NCBI GenBank assembly: GCA_937996795.1
Contig: CALKUH010000070.1
Coordinates: 76,725-140,724, forward strand
Direction of reading: 5' to 3'
DNA length: 64,000 nt
DNA from: an uncultured Verrucomicrobiota bacterium
GTDB lineage: Bacteria; Verrucomicrobiota; Kiritimatiellia; CAIVKH01
The notes below the pieces were generated by a model that saw only the letters and a program-made list of their open reading frames with translations, was not told the DNA's origin and made no database searches. Both the position numbers and the translations under genes were made by a program. Numbering within the stretch: the stretch's first letter is position 1; each line of letters begins with the position of its first letter. Positions 8,391 through 15,624 of the stretch are shown one piece after another.

Positions 8391-8990
8391 CTATTTGTTC
8401 TGGGGAGCTTTGGCCGGAGGCGGTTTGGGTTCCAAGGCCTTGATCATGGATGTGTAGTTCAGGGCATGGGCCCAGTCGCGGGCGCTACGGCCGGATGCAT
8501 CCCTGGCATCCGGGTTTGCGCCGAGGGGGAGCAGTCGGATGGCGAGGTCGGTCCACCCGCTGATGACGACGTGGTGAAAGAGGCTGAACCCGTCATCCTC
8601 CAATCGATTCAGGTTTTCCGCATTCAGCCGGCCGCTTTCGATGGCGCGAATGATTTGCTGGCGTTCGGTTTCGATCGCCACAAAGGCCTTCTCCCGGTGC
8701 TCCTTCTGCAGGCGAAAATTTTCCGCGGCCGTGAGGTCGCCTGACTGGGAAATCATTTCCGACAGGCGCTCGTTTGCGCGCTCCTCAAGGGTGATGGTGC
8801 GAACGACGGCAGCTTTGACGGTTGAGATCTTGGGACGCCGAACCTGCGCGTTGTTTTTCTTGTGCCCCTTGTTCTTTCGTCCGCCCTTTGCCGCGGAAAA
8901 TGCGGGCGCTTCTTGAAGGCTCTGCGGGGTGGCGGGCGGATGAAGCGGCCAGAGTGAAACCAGCAGGACCATCAAACCCTTAATGATCAT
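8391..8990 (-). CDS. Secreted or anchored ankyrin-repeat protein
   Basis: 199 residues from ATG 8990, whose start overlaps the end of nagB by 11 bp, indicating translational coupling. An N-terminal signal or anchor (IIKGLMVLLVSLWPL) precedes a Lys/Asn-rich basic segment (GGRKNKGHKKNNAQVRR). A charged helical region of about 70 residues follows, then ankyrin-type sequence at the C-terminus (DDGFSLFHHVVISGWTDLAI, then LGANPDARDASGRSARDWA). The tail is Pro/Lys-rich. Ankyrin repeats mediate protein contacts; no enzyme motif is visible. It is the last gene of the sialidase-gntK-ROK-PIG-L-nagB operon, but a link to amino-sugar use is not shown by the sequence. Confidence 0.65.
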   Translation of the reverse strand: MIIKGLMVLLVSLWPLHPPATPQSLQEAPAFSAAKGGRKNKGHKKNNAQVRRPKISTVKAAVVRTITLEERANERLSEMISQSGDLTAAENFRLQKEHREKAFVAIETERQQIIRAIESGRLNAENLNRLEDDGFSLFHHVVISGWTDLAIRLLPLGANPDARDASGRSARDWAHALNYTSMIKALEPKPPPAKAPQNK

Positions 8991-9843
8991 GGGGGCCTCC
9001 CGCGCGGCGATGAGCGGACGTCTTCGCGTTACCCGGATCATCTGTGTTGAGCGCACGGCGCGCCTCATTCCAGTCCGGCTCGTTTTCAAAAATCCACCGA
9101 TAGTACGCACCGCCCTGCAGGCGGCTTGCCGCGGTTTCGTCCGCGATCACCTTGCAGTCTTCATGCAGTTGAATGGCGCTGGCCGAAACCATGGAGGTGA
9201 TGGGACCCTCGACGGCCTGCGCAAGGATGTCGGCCTTTTCCGCGCCGGTCACCACAACCAACAGCGCGCGCGCCTCCAGAATCGTTCCCACGCCCATGGT
9301 GAGTGCCCTCGGCGGCACGTTTTCCGGATTACCGCCAAACATTGCTGCATTTTGTCGGCGCGTGGCCGGCGTAAGCGATTTGTCACGCGTGCGCGACCGC
9401 AGCGCCGAAAGGGGCTCGTTGAATCCAATGTGACCGGACACGCCGATGCCAAGCAATTGCAGGTCAATTCCACCGCATCGCCGGATTGAGGCCTCGTATT
9501 CGCGGCAGGCGGCCTTCAGGTCCGCGGCTGTCCCATCCGGCAGGTGGGTGTTCCGCAGGTCGATATTCACCCGGTTGAACAGGTGGTGGTTCATGTACTG
9601 GCGATAGGAGCGCGGATCATCCGGCGGCAGCCCGATGTATTCATCGAGGTTGAACGTGCGGCAGCGTGAAAAATCCAGCCCGTGATCCCGGTGCAGGCCG
9701 ACGAGCCTGTGGTACACCCCCTCCATCGTGCGTCCCGTTGCCAGGCCCAGCACGCTGTCCGGCTGCGCGCGCAGTTGGCGCGCGATCAGCCACGCCGCCA
9801 TCATGGCGGCGTGTTCCGCATTCGGTTGTATGAGGACTTCCAT
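8980..9843 (-). CDS. nagB: Glucosamine-6-phosphate deaminase
   Basis: 287 residues. The enzyme converts glucosamine 6-phosphate to fructose 6-phosphate and ammonia, feeding amino sugars to glycolysis. Visible motifs are GLATGRTMEGVY (phosphate binding), FNLDEYIGL (catalytic D67, E. coli D72 equivalent), and GVSGHIGFNEP with H138 and E143. The residue matching E. coli Asp141 is Ser136 here, so the catalytic relay is not the classical one; some homologues vary at this site. The tail beyond about residue 262 is Ala/Arg/His-rich and extra. It starts 5 bp after the PIG-L gene, which suggests that the deacetylase supplies its substrate. Confidence 0.88.
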   Translation of the reverse strand: MEVLIQPNAEHAAMMAAWLIARQLRAQPDSVLGLATGRTMEGVYHRLVGLHRDHGLDFSRCRTFNLDEYIGLPPDDPRSYRQYMNHHLFNRVNIDLRNTHLPDGTAADLKAACREYEASIRRCGGIDLQLLGIGVSGHIGFNEPLSALRSRTRDKSLTPATRRQNAAMFGGNPENVPPRALTMGVGTILEARALLVVVTGAEKADILAQAVEGPITSMVSASAIQLHEDCKVIADETAASRLQGGAYYRWIFENEPDWNEARRALNTDDPGNAKTSAHRRAGGPHDH

Positions 9844-9848
9844 GGCGT

Positions 9849-10709
9849 TTACCCGTGAAACAGGCCGCGCAAATCGTCGTTCATGGATATCATGCGTCCA
9901 TCCGGATACATCGGCGCCAGTTCATGGCCCGTCCAGCGGCGAAGGCGGTAGAGGGTCGCAAACGCAAAGGGGGGTGCGGCCCCGCCTTGTCCTCCCACCA
10001 ATTCGCCTCCGCGGCGCACATTGTCCTGCATCCATGCCGGAAGCGTCAGGTGGTACGGATTGCGCTGCACCTCGCCGACGTGAAACGACAGGGCTGCCAT
10101 GAGGTCGGCCAGATTCCGAGCATCCAATTCCACCATGAGGTTTGGGGTCGACATGGCGCCCCAGAACTCCGTCTCCACGACCAGGCATGTGAACGCAGGC
10201 ACACGCCCGAGCGCCTCAAGCACCAGGTGGTGTGTTCCGATGTGCGTGCTGTTCCAATCCTGATCATGCGGCATGAACACCATGCGTGGCCGTTGCGTCG
10301 CCAGAATGCCGGCGATGGTGTCCACCATCGCCGACCAGCGGTTCGGGTCGGTCTGTTTCGTTGCGAGATTGACGCCAGTCAATCCCGACGGTGCGGTTGA
10401 GAGCAGTTCGAACCCGAGGTAATGGCAGGCTTCGCTCAATTCCCTCCAGCGTTCCGATTGGCGCTCCCGCCGGCTTCCCTGGGTGACGGCCACATTGACG
10501 ACGCGATATCGCGCTTCGCGCTGCAGGCGGAGTGCGAGTCCTCCGATGATGCATTCATCGTCCGGATGCGGCGAAAAAATACAGAGGCGGGGGGCGCGCC
10601 TGCCGGGTTGGCGTTGGCGCGGCGGCGTCAATCCGCCCAGGGGAAGGACGGCGCCTTGTGCGCGCAAGCGGAGGAGGCGCTTGGTGTAGGCCGAATACGG
10701 ATTTGTCAC
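9849..10709 (-). CDS. PIG-L family N-deacetylase
   Basis: 286 residues starting at GTG 10709, with AAGGAG six bases upstream, and overlapping the ROK stop as GTGA. The zinc site motif HPDDE is at residues 48-52 (FSPHPDDECIIGG), and a later NSTHIGTHHLV supplies the third metal-binding histidine. PIG-L/LmbE enzymes remove acetyl from N-acetylglucosamine-containing substrates; relatives act on GlcNAc-inositol, chitobiose or bacillithiol precursors. The placement between a ROK kinase and NagB suggests it makes glucosamine or glucosamine-phosphate, filling the place normally taken by NagA, which is absent from this operon. That role is inferred. It is cytoplasmic. Confidence 0.87.
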   Translation of the reverse strand: MTNPYSAYTKRLLRLRAQGAVLPLGGLTPPRQRQPGRRAPRLCIFSPHPDDECIIGGLALRLQREARYRVVNVAVTQGSRRERQSERWRELSEACHYLGFELLSTAPSGLTGVNLATKQTDPNRWSAMVDTIAGILATQRPRMVFMPHDQDWNSTHIGTHHLVLEALGRVPAFTCLVVETEFWGAMSTPNLMVELDARNLADLMAALSFHVGEVQRNPYHLTLPAWMQDNVRRGGELVGGQGGAAPPFAFATLYRLRRWTGHELAPMYPDGRMISMNDDLRGLFHG

Positions 10710-12103
10710 GGGAGACTCCTTGAAGCCGGAAGGCTTGCCGCGGTGACGGCTTGGCCGACGCGGCGCATTTTTTCATCGGGCACCTGGATGCGGAAGGGAA
10801 CGTCTCCTTTGTACAGCTCACGCAACACCCCCCTGGCGTTCTCCAGCAACACCTCCCCTCCGGCCCCGGAGGTGACGCGGCCCAGCACCAGCACATCGCC
10901 GAAGTCGTAAAAGCGCCGATACAGCGGAAGGGTGTGGCCGAGATAGCAGCCGATGGTGGTGAAGATCCCAATTGCACGAGGGTCGCCGGCATCCGCGAGT
11001 CGCTGCACGGCCAGCAAGCGCTCCGGAAGCGGCATGTCGGGCGGCAGCGAGATGCCTGCCGCCGGCAACAGGCGGTTGACCGCCTGCTGGGAGAAATATT
11101 GAGCCCCGACACCCGGCGCGCCCGACCACTCATCCCTCGGGGCGTCGGAACGTCCGTCCACTGGCGCGAACGCCAGCTCGTTGAGCCAGCCCAGAATCCG
11201 GCCCTGTGGATCAATGTACCCCGCGGCTTCGCTTGAGCCCATTGCGATGCCAAGGACCCCGTTCCGCTGCAGCGATTGTGCGCCCGCGAGGGCGGTTACG
11301 TCCCCGTCGTTGGCCACGGCCACCGGAACGCCCCACTCCTGTTGAAGCCGTTCAAAGAACGGAGCGACATCGCTTTCGAACCGATGGGCCGGCACGGCGC
11401 GAAACAGGGAGGCGACGCGGATTTTGTTCCCGACGATGATGCCCGCCGAGCTGCCTCCTATGGCGTCGACGCGAGGCAGACGGGCCGCTGCCTGTCGCAG
11501 TCCCTGATTGAGGTGGTGGTAGTGATAGGCGGGGTCCGGTTCGATGGAGGGTTTCCATGGGAACTCCGCGCTGAAGACGACCGCCCCGTCGCGAACGGCT
11601 GCGATCTTGTAGTCACTGGCGCCCAGGTCGAACCCCAGCCGGCATCCCTCATCGTGCCCGCCCATCGCTTGGGGTGAGGTCTGTTCGGGGGGGATGGCGT
11701 CCCGGTCGCAATACTGGATGGTGAACGGACGCCCGTATACGCGCTCCATCAGGCGTGCGTCAAACTGCAGCGGCTTCGAGTCGGAAAACAGTGCGGCCAG
11801 CGCGCGGCCGACGGGCTCGGGTGCGTCGATGTAAAGGGTTGCGCCGCCTCGCGACCACATAAGGAATTTGAGTTGGTGGCGCAGTGTCTCCAGGAGGGCG
11901 GGGTCGGGTTCACTCCGGTTGATCGTGCAGGTCCAGTGCGCGCAACCATCCGGGGAGCCTTGGAGCGCCAGCGTGACGGGGATCGCGCCCGTCCGGCCCC
12001 GGGCAGGTTCATCCCGTTGATCCAGCCTGCTCGTCAGCGGAACGAATCCGGGGTCGAGCGGCGGGACGAGGAACGGGTGGATTGTGGAAGGGTCGGGGAT
12101 CAT
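10706..12103 (-). CDS. ROK-family sugar kinase-like protein with N-terminal extension
   Basis: 465 residues. After about 150 residues unlike a typical ROK protein, the ROK fold begins with the phosphate loop LGFDLGASDYKIAAV. It continues to DAIGGSSAGIIVGNK and the catalytic-loop segment VAVANDGDVTALAG. The usual GTGxGGG phosphate motif reads AMGSSEAAGYI, and the CxCGxxGC zinc motif typical of ROK kinases is missing. It may therefore be a divergent kinase or a non-catalytic sugar sensor. No helix-turn-helix is visible. The start overlaps gntK by 4 bp and the end overlaps PIG-L by 4 bp, so it is translationally coupled in the amino-sugar operon. The natural substrate is unknown; an N-acetylhexosamine is plausible from context. 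Confidence 0.75.
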   Translation of the reverse strand: MIPDPSTIHPFLVPPLDPGFVPLTSRLDQRDEPARGRTGAIPVTLALQGSPDGCAHWTCTINRSEPDPALLETLRHQLKFLMWSRGGATLYIDAPEPVGRALAALFSDSKPLQFDARLMERVYGRPFTIQYCDRDAIPPEQTSPQAMGGHDEGCRLGFDLGASDYKIAAVRDGAVVFSAEFPWKPSIEPDPAYHYHHLNQGLRQAAARLPRVDAIGGSSAGIIVGNKIRVASLFRAVPAHRFESDVAPFFERLQQEWGVPVAVANDGDVTALAGAQSLQRNGVLGIAMGSSEAAGYIDPQGRILGWLNELAFAPVDGRSDAPRDEWSGAPGVGAQYFSQQAVNRLLPAAGISLPPDMPLPERLLAVQRLADAGDPRAIGIFTTIGCYLGHTLPLYRRFYDFGDVLVLGRVTSGAGGEVLLENARGVLRELYKGDVPFRIQVPDEKMRRVGQAVTAASLPASRSLP

Positions 12104-12624
12104 GTCAGTGTCTTTCGAATGCGCTCCACCTGTTGTGTCACCGGCAGCACGATCGGAACAACCAGCGCGTTTTCCGGCTCCTCCAGGGTTTCAAGTTGCG
12201 AGGAGAGAAGTGCCGGACTCATGAAGTGATTGGCGCGCTTTTGCAGCCGGTCCGCGAGATCCTGCGCCAGCCCCTGCAAATACACCCAGCGCACCTCGTT
12301 CAGGCCCGAAGACAGCATCTCGCGGTAGCGCGCCTTGAGTGCCGAGCAGGCCAGCACCACCGATTGACCGGCTGCCTGTTGCTCCAGCAGCAGGGTGTTC
12401 AGGTGGGCGAGCCACGGGATGCGGTCGGCATCCTCCAGCGGGATTCCCCGCGACATTTTTTTGATGTTGGCGGCCGGGTGAACGTCATCGGCGTCAATAA
12501 ACGGCCATGCCAGGGCAGTCGACAATGCGCGTCCGACCGTGCTTTTGCCGCTGCCGGTCACACCCATGAGGATGATCGTCCTGGAGACGGGCGGGTGGCG
12601 GGCGTTGTCCGGTGGCTTATTCAT
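12100..12624 (-). CDS. gntK: Gluconokinase-like sugar kinase
   Basis: 174 residues, normal for thermoresistant gluconokinases. The P-loop GVTGSGKST (21-29), FIDADDVHPAANIKKMSRGIPL, and ACSALKARYREML motifs are intact, all diagnostic of the GntK family, which phosphorylates gluconate at C6. The C-terminal QKRANHFMSPALLSSQLETLEEP is also typical. It begins 8 bp inside the end of the sialidase-like gene and overlaps the ROK gene by 4 bp. A gluconate kinase in an amino-sugar operon is odd; a sugar-acid product of the same glycan may be its substrate. Confidence 0.85.
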   Translation of the reverse strand: MNKPPDNARHPPVSRTIILMGVTGSGKSTVGRALSTALAWPFIDADDVHPAANIKKMSRGIPLEDADRIPWLAHLNTLLLEQQAAGQSVVLACSALKARYREMLSSGLNEVRWVYLQGLAQDLADRLQKRANHFMSPALLSSQLETLEEPENALVVPIVLPVTQQVERIRKTLT

Positions 12625-15424
12625 GGACTTGGAGGCGCAGGTAGCGTTCGACGAACGTTGTTTCGTCTGTGATGGCGAGGGGCTGGCCCGTCCCGCTCAC
12701 GTTGGTGAAGGGCGCAAGGTGGGTCCATTGGTTCGAGAGCAGATTCGTGGAGTAAAGAACCGTGTAGCGCCTGTTGCTTGCCGTGGACCATTGAATAACC
12801 TGCCCGGCTGATGACACGGTTCCCGCGTTGATGCTGAATCGCGAAACGGGGTCGGAGGGATTGGTTCCCGCGACAGCTTCCTCCCTGTCGCTGAAGCCAT
12901 CGCCGTCGTCGTCCATGTCTTCCGGGTCGAACAGCCCGTCGCCGTCGGTGTCGATGCGCGGGCCGAACCACATGTAATCCATCACCGCCCCGGCGCGGCC
13001 CGGCGACGAACCGAAGTAACCGGCGCCGACGCTGCTGGCGGCGACGGGAAGAGAAGTGTAGGCGAGGGGCGTGGTCGGCAGGGGCGCGCCGTCGACGAAG
13101 ACGCGAAGTTCAAAGGCGCCGTTCAGCGCATTGGTGGTCTTCTCGATCCGGTAGGTGCGGAAGCCGGCGCCCCGGTAGTCGTTCGTCGAGAGCTGCAGCG
13201 CGGAGGCGTCCTTCCCCGCGGAGTTGCCGACCAGCCACAGCCCGTCATCGAACCACATCAGCAGGGCGGCGCGCCCGGTCCCGCCCTCATCCCGCACGCC
13301 GAGGCCAAAGCCGCCCAGCACGATGCTGGTGGTCGCCTGCAGCGAGGACAGGATGTTGATGCGGGATTCAAACAGCCAGGTGCGCGTGCCGGCGAGGCTG
13401 CTTATCGCCCGGTTGATCTGCGTGCGCTCGTTGGCGGCCGTCCCGTTGTCCGTGATATGCAGGTGCCCGTTGGTGGTGAGCACCCCGTCGTACAGGGCTG
13501 TGCTGCGATCCCATGTGCTTTGCCCCCACGGCGGCGTGTTCGTGTAGGGATCATAGGTTCCATCATAGGCGATTGTGTCCAGCTGGAGCTCGGGCGGGGT
13601 CCAGGCCCTGAAGTTCGCCACCAACTCCGAGGTGCGGAGGGCGCGGGAGTAGAGGCGGACGGCGCCCAGTCCGCCGACGAGGTTCGTGCCGATGTGAACA
13701 CGGTTGGAGCCATTCACATCGCCGAGGGCGTTCGTGAAGAAGGACCAGCCGAAGGTCCGCGCGGCGCCGCCGTCCAGCAACTGGCCGTCCACGACAAAGG
13801 TCGCCAGGTTCGGCGCGCCGTCCACCACCACGCCGACATGGTGCCAGGAACCGAGGCCGAAGATGCCGCTGTCGCTGTTCCAGGAAAAGGAGCGGACCCC
13901 GTCGTTGAGCGACAGGCGCAGCGCCCCATTGGTGAGCTGCAGCGCGAAACCCTTGCCCGCCGCCGTGCGGTTGTTGAACAACATCTGGCCATTGGTCAGC
14001 GAATGGAAGTTCACCCAGCACTCCAGCGTGAAGCCGCCATTTGACGCGAGACTCGCAAGCGCCGGCATGGGGGCGGAGGTGCTGGCGGATTGCCCGAACA
14101 GGTCGAGCGCGAAGGCGAGACTGTTGGTGGTCACGTGGGCGACCGTTCCCTGCATCCACAAGTCGTGCAGGAACGTTGTGGGGATCTCGTGCACGCGGGC
14201 GACGGATTTCTGGGTTTCCGTGATCCAGTACCGGCCATTGTGTTCGATCAAATCGGGGTAACTCATGCGCACGGCGGGATCGAGGTCATACAGCAGGATT
14301 TCGGGTTGCGACCAGCGGATGCCGCCGTTGGTTTCGACGCCGGCGGACAACCAGGCCGGGTTGCGGTTGGGGAAGCCGGTCGTGCTGTTGTTGTGGTGCC
14401 AGAGCAGGTAGCGCCCGTTGGCTGTCCGCCATATCTTGATGTTGGCGCGCGGATTCTTGAGGACGCGGCTGCCGCCCGGTTCGTAGGTCAGGGGCTGCGG
14501 CGCGGCCCAGCTCAGGCCTTCGTTCGTGCTGATGGTGTACATGGGATAGCCCTGCGTCGTCCGGTACACGCAGTAGAAGCGCCCGTCGCTCATGGGCACC
14601 ACGATGTGTTCCTCCTGCACCGAGCCGTGGGCGTTGTTGCGGATGCCCGCCTGTCCGCCAGGTCGCATCTCCCAGTGGTGCAGGGCGGGATTCGGTTCCG
14701 TCAGCAGGTTGCTGCTCACGACCATCCAGCCTTCACCCTTGCTGATCGCCAGGGGATTGGCGGCCCCGGAGGGGTTGAGCCGGAAGCCTTCGCCCAGCTT
14801 GGTGAACACGTTGAAAAACAGTCCGCCCCGTGCGAAGGCCTTGCTGACGCCCCAGTGCAAATTCACCGCGCCGGGCGCGAAGCCGAATTCGTTGTTGTTC
14901 GAATCCACCAGGGTCTGCCGGTAGGGAATCGTGTGGCGGGCGGACCACGTCTGGCCGAAATCATCGCTGTATTTGTAGGCATAGGCGCCGAGCGTATCGA
15001 GGCGCCGCCCCGGCGGATTGGTGACCACGGACGGGAAATCCGCGCGGGTGGTGTTGTAGACGTAGAACACGTATACGCGCCCGGACGGCGTCATAAAGGG
15101 GACGCCCCAGGAGGCCTCCGGGCCCGTGCTGGGCTCGATCTGGACCGGCGGCGACCAGGTCGCGCCCTGGTTCGTGCTGATCTGGGACGCGATGTGTTGG
15201 CCCACGCCGCCTTCATGGTTGGTGCCGGTCGTGAGCACGCAGAGCCAGTGATTGCTGCCGTCGAGGCTCTGCACCACATACGGCTGGTCCGCGTAGAATA
15301 GCGTCGGGATCGGATGGCCATTGGTGATGTTGCGCCAATCTTGCGCGGCCAGCGGGGTGGCCAGCACGGTCGCCGCCAGGAGCAGTCCACTCGCGAGCAG
15401 AAAGGGGCCGGGAGTACGCTTCAT
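12617..15424 (-). CDS. Secreted sialidase-fold (BNR) protein with LamG domains
   Basis: 935 residues from ATG 15424, the only start in front of a good signal peptide (MKRTPGPFLLASGLLLAAT, cleavage near AAQ). The N-terminal half is a six-bladed sialidase fold with Asp-box motifs STNQGATW (83-90), YSDDFGQTW and STNEGLSW. A LamG/concanavalin-like domain follows (about 480-635), then a second lectin-like region, an Asp-rich thrombospondin-3-type calcium segment (about 825-860), and a beta-sandwich end. The classical sialidase FRIP motif is not obvious, so sialic acid hydrolysis is not assured. It heads a six-gene minus-strand operon. The palindrome TTTGACATGTCAAA abuts the ATG, leaving no Shine-Dalgarno. 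A shorter homologue without signal peptide is at 44388-46157. Confidence 0.8.
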   Translation of the reverse strand: MKRTPGPFLLASGLLLAATVLATPLAAQDWRNITNGHPIPTLFYADQPYVVQSLDGSNHWLCVLTTGTNHEGGVGQHIASQISTNQGATWSPPVQIEPSTGPEASWGVPFMTPSGRVYVFYVYNTTRADFPSVVTNPPGRRLDTLGAYAYKYSDDFGQTWSARHTIPYRQTLVDSNNNEFGFAPGAVNLHWGVSKAFARGGLFFNVFTKLGEGFRLNPSGAANPLAISKGEGWMVVSSNLLTEPNPALHHWEMRPGGQAGIRNNAHGSVQEEHIVVPMSDGRFYCVYRTTQGYPMYTISTNEGLSWAAPQPLTYEPGGSRVLKNPRANIKIWRTANGRYLLWHHNNSTTGFPNRNPAWLSAGVETNGGIRWSQPEILLYDLDPAVRMSYPDLIEHNGRYWITETQKSVARVHEIPTTFLHDLWMQGTVAHVTTNSLAFALDLFGQSASTSAPMPALASLASNGGFTLECWVNFHSLTNGQMLFNNRTAAGKGFALQLTNGALRLSLNDGVRSFSWNSDSGIFGLGSWHHVGVVVDGAPNLATFVVDGQLLDGGAARTFGWSFFTNALGDVNGSNRVHIGTNLVGGLGAVRLYSRALRTSELVANFRAWTPPELQLDTIAYDGTYDPYTNTPPWGQSTWDRSTALYDGVLTTNGHLHITDNGTAANERTQINRAISSLAGTRTWLFESRINILSSLQATTSIVLGGFGLGVRDEGGTGRAALLMWFDDGLWLVGNSAGKDASALQLSTNDYRGAGFRTYRIEKTTNALNGAFELRVFVDGAPLPTTPLAYTSLPVAASSVGAGYFGSSPGRAGAVMDYMWFGPRIDTDGDGLFDPEDMDDDGDGFSDREEAVAGTNPSDPVSRFSINAGTVSSAGQVIQWSTASNRRYTVLYSTNLLSNQWTHLAPFTNVSGTGQPLAITDETTFVERYLRLQVHE

Positions 15425-15437
15425 TTGACATGTCAAA
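15424..15437. promoter_or_regulatory. Palindromic operator, site 1
   Basis: Perfect palindrome TTTGACATGTCAAA lying directly against the start codon of the minus-strand sialidase-fold gene; its last base is the A of ATG. It also lies 188 bp before the GH29 gene on the plus strand. It is one of eight sites with consensus WWTGACATGTCAWW in this window, and the proposed regulator is the GntR protein at 27618-28295. Confidence 0.75.
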
Positions 15438-15624
15438 ATACACCAGCGAAGCGCGGAAGGAAAAGGAGGAAAACCGGCCAAGACCGGCGTGATTCGGACG
15501 CGTGGGGTGCCGTGGCGCGGGCGGATGGCCGGAATGGGCAAGCGCAGGCGCGGGGAGGCGGGCGATAGGGGTCGTGCGCGGATGGCAGCTCCTTATGCTG
15601 TCCGCCATGCGACGGGAGCATGTC

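Noticed and set aside
12094..12106. CACTGACATGATC at the gntK-ROK junction as an operator
   Set aside because: It keeps one arm only and is part of overlapping coding sequence inside an operon.
12617..15424. Calling the BNR proteins true exo-alpha-sialidases (nanH)
   Set aside because: The fold and Asp boxes are clear, but the FRIP motif and Arg triad cannot be confirmed, and no NanA, NanE or NanK genes accompany them, so only a sialidase-fold call is made.
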